From contig QXYC01000013.1 in assembly GCA_009887095.1 (NCBI GenBank), positions 1-63,223 of the forward strand: a stretch of 63,223 bases of DNA, written 5' to 3'. This DNA comes from Candidatus Poseidoniales archaeon (GTDB lineage Archaea; Thermoplasmatota; Poseidoniia; Poseidoniales; Poseidoniaceae). Positions 7,456 to 15,357 of the stretch are shown here, in pieces. Both the position numbers and the translations under genes were made by a program. Every line of letters starts with the position of its first letter. Positions within the stretch are counted from its first letter, which is position 1. The notes beneath the pieces are model-generated. The model was not told the origin of the DNA, did not search any database, and saw only the letters and a list, made by a program, of their open reading frames with translations.

Positions 7456-8319
7456 ATGGCACAGCGGGGAGGCATGGACGGCGAGGTTACACCCGAGCAG
7501 GCTCGACGAATCTTGGATATGTTAACCCAAGGTGGGGCAATGGAAGACATCAACACACCTCTTGCCCTTCGTTTGATTCCTCTCGCCTTAGAGTTAGAAG
7601 ATGAGGCCCTCGCAAATCGCCTGCTGGTTCACGCAAAAGAACATGCGGCGGATGAAATCGAATCAGGTTGGGCTACATTTGAAACGCTCAAGATGACCAA
7701 TGCATCCATTGATGAACTCTCAGAACTGACTGCAAAAGCTGAATTGATTGAACAGGGCGAACCTCTTTCGGCTGCGGTTGCCCATCACGTGGCTTTGCTC
7801 CACATGGCGAATGAGTCATACGAAGAAGCTCAAATGTTCGCAAGTCGGTCCTTGAGGTTACGCGAAAAGACCAGCGATACAAACGGCATTGTGTATGGAC
7901 TTGCGCTCTTGGAAGCATTGGCTAAAAAACAGCACCGCCATGAAAACGCACTTGTTCATGCATCACGACGAATCGAGTTGCTCATGAAACTCAAGGACGA
8001 GGAAGGGCAGATGGAAGCAATGGCGGACATGGGTCACAGCCAAGCAACCCTCGGACAGTTTGATGCAGCCAAAGATCTCTACACACAATCGCTTGAGCTG
8101 GCCGTTGCTCTCGAAGATTTATCTGGTCAACTTGTGGCTCGTTGGGGCCTTGCAGACATTGCAGAAATCGAAGAAGATTACGAAACAGCAATGCTCCAAC
8201 TTTCGGATTGCCTGCATGCTTTCATCAACGCTGGTCTGCCTACCCCAATCGCAGTGCGTCAGCGGATCGAAGCCCTTACATCGTTCAACAGTTCTTCCGG
8301 AGAACGAAGCAATTCCTGA
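7456..8319 (+). CDS. TPR-repeat protein
   Basis: A 287-residue all-helical soluble protein. From about residue 110 to 265 it shows tetratricopeptide-like pairs, e.g. VAHHVALLHMANESYEEAQ and DMGHSQATLGQFDAAKDLYT, with the W/L-G-Y-A-P spacing of TPR helices. The N-terminal third is helical and acidic with no recognised domain. TPRs act as protein-protein scaffolds; the partner is unknown. Start ATG 7456 is used; ATG 7474 is possible. A run of seven T follows the stop, so it may be transcribed alone and not with the downstream flavoenzyme. Confidence 0.75.
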   Translation: MAQRGGMDGEVTPEQARRILDMLTQGGAMEDINTPLALRLIPLALELEDEALANRLLVHAKEHAADEIESGWATFETLKMTNASIDELSELTAKAELIEQGEPLSAAVAHHVALLHMANESYEEAQMFASRSLRLREKTSDTNGIVYGLALLEALAKKQHRHENALVHASRRIELLMKLKDEEGQMEAMADMGHSQATLGQFDAAKDLYTQSLELAVALEDLSGQLVARWGLADIAEIEEDYETAMLQLSDCLHAFINAGLPTPIAVRQRIEALTSFNSSSGERSNS

Positions 8320-8320
8320 G

Positions 8321-8330
8321 TGTTTTTTTC
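8321..8330 (+). terminator. Poly-T terminator after the TPR gene
   Basis: Seven consecutive T (8323-8329) start four bases after the TGA stop of the TPR gene. Archaeal RNA polymerase terminates on short T-runs without needing a hairpin. The next gene starts at 8389, leaving room for its own promoter. Confidence 0.5.
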
Positions 8331-8388
8331 AACCAACTCAGCCACACTCGTTATGATGTGCCTCCCGCTGGGATGGACGGTGCCACCT

Positions 8389-9636
8389 ATGGACCACGAC
8401 ATCTTCTTCTCAATCAGTCAGACTCCTGACGCAGCAGGCCGTGTGCCGTCTGAAGATGAAATGTTTGCGAACTACTTCCAACAACTTGAGTGCGCAGACA
8501 AGCTCGGTTTTGGGGTTGGGTGGATTGCTCAGGCCCATCTTTCCACTGATACTCAAAAGAGCAATTCACACCCGGTTGTACCCCATTGGCAGGGTGAAGT
8601 TGGTCTTTGCACAGATTTCCCACAACTCGCTATGGAATCATTTCGCAGAACCAGTTCAATCGAAATTGGAAGTGCTGTCATGGCAATTCTTGCCGCAGGT
8701 GGACCAATTGCACAAGCAGAGAGGATCGCCAACACGCTTCATCTCCACGGAATGAACCGAGACGAGCACCGGAAACTGCACGTTGGGTTCTCAGCAGGTC
8801 GGTTCGAATTTATGGCCCGCCCCTATGGCATCGTTCCTCGGAACGCTGTTGAAGAAGCAGCATGGCCTGCTCTCCGTGGACAAATTTTCATGGAAGCGGG
8901 TGAGATTTTCCTTCGCCTGCTTCGTGGTGATGTCGTCAATTCTGAATCCACCTATTCAACGGTCTTGACAAGGTCGAACTTCCGTTCCGATGGAGATTGG
9001 CAACGTGTGCAAGAAGCGGCTCTTGAGTTTGAAGGTCTCGACGCTTTACCAGACGAAGTTCCGATCCCAAAGCGGTATGTTTTCGAAGACTTGAAAATCG
9101 TTCCTAACACGTTCCGGAGGGAATTGTTAGAGCTGGTTGCAGGCACGCACGACCCTCGGGCTCAAACATTCCTCAACTCGTTCCTGCCCGTCAAGGTTTT
9201 CAATTTGTCAATCACAAAACCGGAAGTCATCGAATCTACCCACGAACGCATGGCGGCTGTGTTTCACCAAGATGGCGGGGAATGGCAACGCAGGGACATG
9301 CCTCGCACTTCGTTTGTGTTCCTCAATGCCGAACCTGGTCTGACATCGGAAGAACAGAGTGAAGCAGCAAACCGCGAAGCAAAAGCCGCTCTGGGTGCGT
9401 ATTGGAATGCGCTCGAGGGTACGATTGACCCCTCCAAGGTATCGAATGCCGCCAACAATGCGCTTATTGGTAATGCACAAGAGGTTGCACAACAAATCAC
9501 GGAGCGCTTCCATCCTGATGACAGGATCATGGCTTGGTTTGATTTCTTTAACCACGACTCTGATCGTGTCTGCAGGGACATGACTGCTTACATGGAACAG
9601 GTTGTTCCGCTGGTCGAAGCCTCGATGGCCAACTAG
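8389..9636 (+). CDS. Luciferase-like (LLM) flavin-dependent oxidoreductase
   Basis: A 415-residue member of the bacterial-luciferase/F420-FMN TIM-barrel superfamily. Supporting features are the start DHDIFFSISQTPD, the early ADKLGFGVGWIAQAHLS strand-loop (typically LGFDxxWxxEHH), EIGSAVMAILAAGGPIAQAE (usual TAV...PxxxAE) and LHVGFSAGRFEF (usual vGrG). Such enzymes oxidise organic substrates with reduced FMN or F420. Here the position near ring-cleavage genes suggests a monooxygenase step, but the substrate cannot be read from sequence. Start ATG 8389 places the first beta strand correctly; an upstream GTG at 8320 would encode an unrelated leader. The asparaginase-like gene follows after 8 bases, with GGTGAT as its ribosome site. 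Confidence 0.82.
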   Translation: MDHDIFFSISQTPDAAGRVPSEDEMFANYFQQLECADKLGFGVGWIAQAHLSTDTQKSNSHPVVPHWQGEVGLCTDFPQLAMESFRRTSSIEIGSAVMAILAAGGPIAQAERIANTLHLHGMNRDEHRKLHVGFSAGRFEFMARPYGIVPRNAVEEAAWPALRGQIFMEAGEIFLRLLRGDVVNSESTYSTVLTRSNFRSDGDWQRVQEAALEFEGLDALPDEVPIPKRYVFEDLKIVPNTFRRELLELVAGTHDPRAQTFLNSFLPVKVFNLSITKPEVIESTHERMAAVFHQDGGEWQRRDMPRTSFVFLNAEPGLTSEEQSEAANREAKAALGAYWNALEGTIDPSKVSNAANNALIGNAQEVAQQITERFHPDDRIMAWFDFFNHDSDRVCRDMTAYMEQVVPLVEASMAN

Positions 9637-9644
9637 GTGATGCT

Positions 9645-10760
9645 ATGCCAATCGAACACGATACACCTTCCGCAGTGGAACCGGGCCGGCCGGGAAGCAC
9701 CCTCTACCCGAAGAGCCCGTTAGGTGAACAGGTGGACGGGATCCCTACGGGTCGAGAAGTTGCTTGGGAGCCACTGGTGGACTACCGAAGAAACGGCGTA
9801 TCAGAAACCACAATACACGGTGCTGTGGCTTGGGCTCATGGCGATGAAGTGATTCATTCCTTCGGCGGGAACGTGCTTTGCTACGGCCGCTCGATGATGA
9901 AACCGTTTATGTTGAAGGCTTTCACGAAGGAATTGGAAGACACAACATGGGAACAAAAAGCGATTGCTGTTGCCTCTCATAATGGCGACACAGAACACGT
10001 GGCAGCAGCTCAGTCACTCTTGGCAGAAGCGGAATGGCCGCTCATGCTGACGCCTCTCGATGTACCATTGATTCAATTTGGACGCCAAGTTCGACGTCCT
10101 CGACGATGGTTTCACACATGCTCAGGTGAACATGCGGCAATCCTTCACGGATGCAAGAAAAAAGGATGGAATCGAGCTGGCTACACATTGCCAACTCACG
10201 AAGTGTTTCACGCCTACATGAAAGAAATCCGTACCTATCTCGGTTCGGATTGGACACCGTTGCGCGTCGCAAAAGACGGTTGTGGGTTGCCAACAGTTTC
10301 CAACACCGTTGCAGAATTGGCTCAAATCTATGCAGGTTTGGTTCGAGATAAGGACAAGGATTGGATTTGGGAGGCCATGGTCCGTCACCCGGATCTTGTT
10401 GGCGGATTCAACCGCTTGGATTCAACGGTGCTGAAAGCCGGGGAAGGGAAAGTCATCGCAAAAGAAGGTGCAGATGGACTTCTTGGGCTTGCTATCGAAC
10501 ATCCAGACTATCCAAAGGGGCTCGGAATTGTCGTGAAAATTGCACACGGTTGGAATTCTCAAGCAACTTGGTATGTGGCAAGAGCATTGTTGGGTGTGCT
10601 TGGAATCAACCTGCGAAATCCGTATCCACTCCACCGTCAGAAGGCGTTCATTGTCCCGGGAATTGTCCCACCAAAGTACCTTGAGGTCTTGGAAACATTG
10701 CCGACATGGGATGAATGGGACCCCGATGAGGATCGTTGGCTCTACGATGTGGAGATGTGA
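9645..10760 (+). CDS. Asparaginase-II (Rhizobium etli type)-like amidohydrolase
   Basis: A 371-residue protein with the beta-lactamase-like fold motifs of the asparaginase_II family: GRSMMKPF (Ser-x-x-Lys pair, about residues 85-92), VASHNGDTEHVAA, TCSGEHAAIL, DGCGLPTVSN and AKEGADGLLG. In R. etli asparaginase a Cys/Lys/Cys zinc site is built from CSGKH and DGCG. Here both Cys are present but the CSGKH lysine is Glu, so metal binding or specificity may differ. It may deamidate asparagine or hydrolyse another amide. It overlaps no neighbour: the aldehyde dehydrogenase ATG comes 2 bases after its stop, so the two are surely cotranscribed. Confidence 0.8.
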   Translation: MPIEHDTPSAVEPGRPGSTLYPKSPLGEQVDGIPTGREVAWEPLVDYRRNGVSETTIHGAVAWAHGDEVIHSFGGNVLCYGRSMMKPFMLKAFTKELEDTTWEQKAIAVASHNGDTEHVAAAQSLLAEAEWPLMLTPLDVPLIQFGRQVRRPRRWFHTCSGEHAAILHGCKKKGWNRAGYTLPTHEVFHAYMKEIRTYLGSDWTPLRVAKDGCGLPTVSNTVAELAQIYAGLVRDKDKDWIWEAMVRHPDLVGGFNRLDSTVLKAGEGKVIAKEGADGLLGLAIEHPDYPKGLGIVVKIAHGWNSQATWYVARALLGVLGINLRNPYPLHRQKAFIVPGIVPPKYLEVLETLPTWDEWDPDEDRWLYDVEM

Positions 10761-10762
10761 TC

Positions 10763-12226
10763 ATGAAGACGCTCATGAATTACATCGATGGAACGTTCGT
10801 CCCTGCGCAGTCGGGGGACACCATCGAAGATATCAACCCTGCAACTGGGATGGTCATTGCACACATTCCTCGTTCGACGAAGGCCGACGTGGAACTCGCT
10901 GCTGCGTCTGCCAAATCAGCCCAAGCAGATTGGAACGCTCTCACCCTCGACCAGCGTGCCGATTGGTTGGACGCCATCGCCGATGCGTTGCAAGCAAAGC
11001 ACGAAGCCATTGCTCAGGCCGAATCCCTTGACACTGGAAAGCCGATTTCACTTGCGCGGAGGGTTGATGCCACGAGGTCAGTCGACAATTTTCGTTTCTT
11101 TGCAGATTTTGCCAGAAAGCAGCAGCCATTGACCTTCGAAATGAGCGATGCGATGAACTTTGTTGAGCGCAACGGTTTGGGTGTTGTCGGCCTGATTACA
11201 CCATGGAACTTACCATTGTACCTCATGTCTTGGAAGGTTGCCCCAGCCTTGCTAATGGGTAACTCGATTGTCGCCAAACCGAGCGAAATGACGCCGCTGA
11301 CAGCAAATATTCTCGCAGAAACATTGGATGAGTTGAACCTTCCCCGTGGTGTGTTCAATCTCGTCCACGGCCTCGGTCCAGAAGTCGGTCAAGGCATTCT
11401 AGAGCATCCGCTGATCAACGGCATCTCGTTCACAGGCGGTACTGCAACTGGACGGATTGTTGCAGCCACCGCTGCACCCATGTTCAAGAAACTCTCTTTG
11501 GAACTGGGTGGAAAAAATGCCACAATTGTCCTTGAGGATGCAGACCTTGACCAAGCAGTTCAAGGTGCAGTCAAAGCGGCGTTTACGAATTCTGGCCAAG
11601 TCTGCTTGTGTGGTTCAAGAATTATGGTTCATGCCTCGATTGCCGATGAATTCATCAAACGATTTGTTGGGGAAGTAGCCGCCATGCGAATTGGTGAGCC
11701 GAGCGATGAAGCCACACAAATTGGAACCGTCATCTCAATGGATCATCTTGAGAAGGTCGAATTTTACATCAACTTGGCCATCGAGGAAGGCGGGACCATT
11801 CTCACGGGTGGCACTCGCTCGATGATGGGCGGCGTTGGCCCAACCCCCGAGGGGGCCTATCTCGCTCCGACCGTCATCGGTGGATTGAGCCACTTGTCCC
11901 GCTGCGCTACCGAGGAGATTTTTGGTCCTGTCGTGACCGTTCACACCTTTGATCGCCTTGCTGAAGTGACCGAAATGGCGAACGCTACGGATTACGGATT
12001 GGCTGGTTCGATTTGGACTCAAGATGTCGAAGTTGGCAAGGCTTTGGCGAAAACAATTGAAACAGGTATTGTTTGGATCAACACATGGTTGCATCGCGAC
12101 CTTCGCACCCCATTTGGTGGAGTGAAGCATTCTGGCGTTGGACGCGAAGGTGGTCAGTGGTCCCTTGGCTTCTTCTCGGAAACCACGAACATCTGCGTCA
12201 TGAACCCTCGAGAACTCGGTGATTGA
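10763..12226 (+). CDS. Aldehyde dehydrogenase, 2-aminomuconate/2-hydroxymuconate semialdehyde dehydrogenase type
   Basis: NAD-dependent oxidation of an aldehyde to a carboxylate. The 487-residue protein has all ALDH landmarks: ITPWNLP (Asn149), the NAD-binding FTGGTATGR, ELGGKN (general base Glu248) and the nucleophile in GQVCLCG (Cys281). Two features point to the AMSDH/HMSDH/ALDH8 subgroup: the double-Cys GQVCLC and the C-terminal INTWLHRDLRTPFGG, whose Arg binds the second carboxylate in characterised aminomuconate semialdehyde dehydrogenases. This matches the AmnB/AmnA-AmnD genes 2.2 kb downstream, whose product would be its substrate. Start ATG 10763 lies 2 bases after the asparaginase-like stop. 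Confidence 0.87.
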   Translation: MKTLMNYIDGTFVPAQSGDTIEDINPATGMVIAHIPRSTKADVELAAASAKSAQADWNALTLDQRADWLDAIADALQAKHEAIAQAESLDTGKPISLARRVDATRSVDNFRFFADFARKQQPLTFEMSDAMNFVERNGLGVVGLITPWNLPLYLMSWKVAPALLMGNSIVAKPSEMTPLTANILAETLDELNLPRGVFNLVHGLGPEVGQGILEHPLINGISFTGGTATGRIVAATAAPMFKKLSLELGGKNATIVLEDADLDQAVQGAVKAAFTNSGQVCLCGSRIMVHASIADEFIKRFVGEVAAMRIGEPSDEATQIGTVISMDHLEKVEFYINLAIEEGGTILTGGTRSMMGGVGPTPEGAYLAPTVIGGLSHLSRCATEEIFGPVVTVHTFDRLAEVTEMANATDYGLAGSIWTQDVEVGKALAKTIETGIVWINTWLHRDLRTPFGGVKHSGVGREGGQWSLGFFSETTNICVMNPRELGD

Positions 12227-12264
12227 GAACACATCTTCAAAAGCAGGCCATCTGATTTGAAAGC

Positions 12265-12996
12265 ATGACAGAGCAAGATTCGCTTCCACTCTTTGTCCTG
12301 CCAATGGTGCTCATGCCCGGTGAGGTTCAGGAACTCCGTGTCTTCGAACCACGCTATCGGCAAATGCTGGATGATTGCCTGCTCGACAACAAAAATTTCG
12401 GGCTCGTGATGAACGACCCCTTCGAGCCAAGCAACCATTGGGATGGTCCAAGAACGCATGGTTGCGAAGCGGAAATACTTGAACACGATACCAAAGGGAG
12501 CAATCATTTCATCTCGATTGTGGGACGGCGCAGATTCACGGTCGAGAACATCATACCCCCCGCACTTCCTCCTTTTGATCACCCCGAAATGGCCTTGCTC
12601 ACGAACGAGGACGGTCTGTATCCAGATTTGCAAACATTGCTCGAACACATTCCTGACGAGGCTACGCATCACAAACTGTACATCTCGGGCAATGTACGCT
12701 TCCAAGAAGAAACCACGCCAACCACGCCCGCCCATCAACAAATGCTCAAAGACGTGCTGAATGGCGTTCTCAACCGAATCGGAGCCGTTCTTCGCATCGA
12801 TGAGCAAATCTTGGACACGTGGGTTGCGGAGCGCGTTGACCATGTGATTGATGAGGATCCAAATTCTGTATTTACTGTTGCAGCTCTTGTGCTCAATGGA
12901 CTCGAATCCAAACAACAAATCCTCGCTTGTGCTGATGCAGAAGAAGCACTCGCTGAATTGATGCATCAACTGTCTGCATCATACGAGGAAGAATAG
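12265..12996 (+). CDS. LON substrate-binding-domain protein
   Basis: A 243-residue protein whose N-terminal ~110 residues match the N-terminal domain of Lon: [20 protein letters not shown] followed by [13 protein letters not shown] and GLVMNDP, then [18 protein letters not shown]. The AAA+ and protease domains of Lon are absent, as in stand-alone bacterial LON-domain proteins. The C-terminal half is helical and acidic. These proteins are thought to bind unfolded or specific polypeptides, but no enzymatic role is established. It follows the aldehyde dehydrogenase by 38 bases on the same strand and may share its transcript. Confidence 0.85.
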   Translation: MTEQDSLPLFVLPMVLMPGEVQELRVFEPRYRQMLDDCLLDNKNFGLVMNDPFEPSNHWDGPRTHGCEAEILEHDTKGSNHFISIVGRRRFTVENIIPPALPPFDHPEMALLTNEDGLYPDLQTLLEHIPDEATHHKLYISGNVRFQEETTPTTPAHQQMLKDVLNGVLNRIGAVLRIDEQILDTWVAERVDHVIDEDPNSVFTVAALVLNGLESKQQILACADAEEALAELMHQLSASYEEE

Positions 12997-13048
12997 CGTT
13001 CCATTCCACCTGCGAGGGTTTCAAAACACATGTGACGGTGGAAGGACC

Positions 13049-13870
13049 ATGTCCGTACATCGCAATGCGCGCAAGGTCACGACACATACGCTTCTGGAAA
13101 TGAAGCGTGCAGATGAAAAAATCACCATGCTTACAGCGTATGATTATTCATTGGCTAAGCTGGTTGACCAAGCAGGAGTTGATGTGATTCTCGTAGGTGA
13201 TTCCGCTTCCAATGTAATGGCAGGCCAAGTCACCACCGTGCCAATGACATTGGACCACATGATCTATCATGCTCAATGCGTTCAACGAGCCGTTGACCGT
13301 GCACTCATTGTGGTCGACATGCCGTTTGGAACCTACCAGGGAAATTCAGCCATCGCACTTGAATCTGCGATTCGAATCATGAAAGAAGCCGAAGGCCATG
13401 CTGTCAAACTCGAAGGCGGGTCAGAAATCATCCAATCCATTGAGCGAATTTTGACTGCTGGAATTCCTGTCATGGGGCATCTTGGATTGACTCCTCAGTC
13501 GATTTACAAGTTTGGCACCTACACCGTTCGAGCAAAAGAAGAGGAGGAGGCTGAGAAACTCATTGCAGACGCAAAGTTGCTTGAAGCCGCCGGATGCTTT
13601 GGAATTGTGTTGGAAAAAATCCCTCGTGAACTTGCGAAGCGGGTCAGCGAATCCATTTCAATTCCAACAATCGGTATCGGTGCAGGTCCAGATTGCGATG
13701 GACAGGTGCTTGTCCTTCACGATCTCCTTGGCATCACCATGGATTTTTCTCCGAGGTTTTTGCGGCGTTATCTCAACCTCGCCGAGGACATTAACGGAGC
13801 CATCACTTCCTACTGTGAGGATGTTCGCTCTGGTGATTTCCCGAATGATTCGGAAAGTTACACTTCATGA
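13049..13870 (+). CDS. panB: 3-methyl-2-oxobutanoate hydroxymethyltransferase
   Basis: Adds a hydroxymethyl group from 5,10-methylene-tetrahydrofolate to 2-oxoisovalerate to give ketopantoate, the first step of pantothenate and CoA synthesis. The 273-residue TIM-barrel protein shows the PanB signature: [28 protein letters not shown] (metal-binding Asp), [22 protein letters not shown] and [18 protein letters not shown]. Length is normal. It depends on folate, and folD is 11 kb downstream. Placement among catabolic genes is probably incidental. The last 6 bases overlap the convergent membrane-protein gene. Confidence 0.95.
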   Translation: MSVHRNARKVTTHTLLEMKRADEKITMLTAYDYSLAKLVDQAGVDVILVGDSASNVMAGQVTTVPMTLDHMIYHAQCVQRAVDRALIVVDMPFGTYQGNSAIALESAIRIMKEAEGHAVKLEGGSEIIQSIERILTAGIPVMGHLGLTPQSIYKFGTYTVRAKEEEEAEKLIADAKLLEAAGCFGIVLEKIPRELAKRVSESISIPTIGIGAGPDCDGQVLVLHDLLGITMDFSPRFLRRYLNLAEDINGAITSYCEDVRSGDFPNDSESYTS

Positions 13871-14353
13871 GATTGTGTTGTAAACCGCTACTGCACCAGC
13901 AAAGGCGCCCAGGTCAATGCCCATTGCATGCCAGAGTCCGTAACTAAAGGGCGGTAATTGCTTTCGACCCCACAACATAGAAACGCAGGCCCACGCCAAG
14001 AGGATTGCGTACATTCCACAGAACAGGGCACCCCAGCCTGAGAGCCACACAATGCACAATGGAAGGGCAAGGGCGGCAAATCCAAACGTGTATTCGAGGC
14101 ATCGTTCAAACGATGTGTGAACTAAGATTCGGTACATCAAAGGTGTGAGGGCAAGGATGACGAGCAATGCGAATTGCGGCGGATTTGGTGTAAACACAGA
14201 ATCGAAGGCGGGAACGCCATACACTTGCCATCCGCTCCCAACGGCTGCACCGATGAGCGCAGGTGCTAAGATGTGCTTCGTCCCCGTCATCAGGTCTTGT
14301 TTGAGGGACACGGGGTTGGGCGCTTCCAATGGGAGCGTCACGGATTCCTCCAT
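13865..14353 (-). CDS. Small multi-pass membrane protein of unknown function
   Basis: A 162-residue protein with about four hydrophobic segments (residues ~28-45, 63-80, 92-125 as a pair, and 140-158). A short hydrophilic N-terminus rich in Glu and Pro precedes them. No conserved motif is recognised. It overlaps the 3' end of panB by 6 bases tail-to-tail and its start faces the amnB-like gene 101 bases away. Reported as real because it is a long frame with clear membrane topology in the only strand where this stretch has a sensible protein. Confidence 0.6.
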   Translation of the reverse strand: MEESVTLPLEAPNPVSLKQDLMTGTKHILAPALIGAAVGSGWQVYGVPAFDSVFTPNPPQFALLVILALTPLMYRILVHTSFERCLEYTFGFAALALPLCIVWLSGWGALFCGMYAILLAWACVSMLWGRKQLPPFSYGLWHAMGIDLGAFAGAVAVYNTIS

Positions 14354-14422
14354 GTGGTGGCCAACTCGCCGTCTTGTTTGAGTCTTGGGTCCAACGCGTT
14401 GTGTTTGGATTGAACGCCGATG

Positions 14423-14431
14423 CCGATATAG
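14423..14431 (+). promoter_or_regulatory. TATA box for the ring-cleavage dioxygenase operon
   Basis: CCGATATAG centred ~28 bases before the amnB-like ATG (14455) is in the right place for a promoter giving a leaderless transcript; no Shine-Dalgarno sequence is visible before that ATG. It implies that the two dioxygenase genes can be transcribed separately from panB and upstream genes. Confidence 0.42.
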
Positions 14432-14454
14432 CCGTTAAGCGCTTGGCTTGTAAC

Positions 14455-15357
14455 ATGACGCAAGGTGAAATCGTAGCAGGTTGTTTGGCTCCTCATCCAC
14501 CGCACCTCGTCTACGCCGAAAACCCTCCACAAAATGAACCGGTTGCTGAAGGCGGTTGGGAGCAGTTGCGATGGGGCTATGAACGCCTTCGTGACTCCTT
14601 GAAAGACGTCGATTACGATGCCATCGTTCTCCTGTCTCCGCACTGGCAGACCTATGTCGGCACTCACTTTTTGGGACTTCCAAATTTCAAGAGCCTCTCC
14701 GTCGACCCTGTGTTCCCGAACCTTTTCCGATATCACTACGATCTCAACATAGATGTTGACCTTACCAGAAAAATCCACGACAAGGCTGCTGAGGCGGGTT
14801 TGGCTGTGAAGATGATGGAGAATCCAGACTTCCGTGTCGACTATGGCACCATCACCACCGGTCACATGTTTAACCCGGGATGGGACAAGCCACTCGTCGT
14901 GGTCTCTAGCAATCGTTCGCGTGATTACTACTCGGTGGAAGTCATGCAAGAAATGATGATTGAACTGGGGCGAGTTACACGGGAAGCCATTCTCGAAAGC
15001 GGGAAAAAAGTAGTCGTTCTTGCGAGCAATTCACTCTCTCACCGGCACTTTACAACCGAGTCTGAAATCCCTGAAGACATGAGTAAAGAGCACATCACCA
15101 GCCACGCAATGCATCTTTGGGACATGCGAATGATCGACTATATCCGCAGCGGACAAGCGCAGCGAATCCTCGATGAAATGCCGGAATTTACTGAACAAGC
15201 CATCGCTGAGAGCGATGGTGGTGGTCTTTCATGGCTGTTGTCGACGCTGGACACGCCGACATACCCTGGGATTCTGCACGGCTATGGGACCATCATCGGG
15301 ACAGGTAACGCCATTGTTGAATGGCCAGAACGCAACCATAAGGAGGCATCACAATGA
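14455..15357 (+). CDS. 2-aminophenol 1,6-dioxygenase beta (catalytic) subunit-like, LigB-type extradiol dioxygenase
   Basis: Type II (LigB-family) extradiol ring-cleavage dioxygenase, 300 residues. The N-terminus (GEIVAGCLAPHPPHLVYAEN) and the stretch VDYGTITTGHM resemble Pseudomonas AmnB strongly. The Fe(II) ligands are all in place, offset by one from AmnB numbering: His14, His63 (LLSPHWQ) and Glu252 (AIAESDGG). The acid-base His is His196 (SNSLSHRHF). The expected reaction opens an aminophenol-type ring between the OH- and NH2-bearing carbons' neighbour, giving 2-aminomuconate semialdehyde. Whether the real substrate is 2-aminophenol, a carboxylated relative or a catechol is open. Start ATG 14455 matches AmnB. 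The stop overlaps the next gene's start (ATGA), showing translational coupling. Confidence 0.88.
   Translation: MTQGEIVAGCLAPHPPHLVYAENPPQNEPVAEGGWEQLRWGYERLRDSLKDVDYDAIVLLSPHWQTYVGTHFLGLPNFKSLSVDPVFPNLFRYHYDLNIDVDLTRKIHDKAAEAGLAVKMMENPDFRVDYGTITTGHMFNPGWDKPLVVVSSNRSRDYYSVEVMQEMMIELGRVTREAILESGKKVVVLASNSLSHRHFTTESEIPEDMSKEHITSHAMHLWDMRMIDYIRSGQAQRILDEMPEFTEQAIAESDGGGLSWLLSTLDTPTYPGILHGYGTIIGTGNAIVEWPERNHKEASQ

Noticed and set aside
14329-14454. Longer N-terminus of the aminophenol dioxygenase
   Set aside because: Extra residues do not match the family and would overlap the divergent membrane-protein start.
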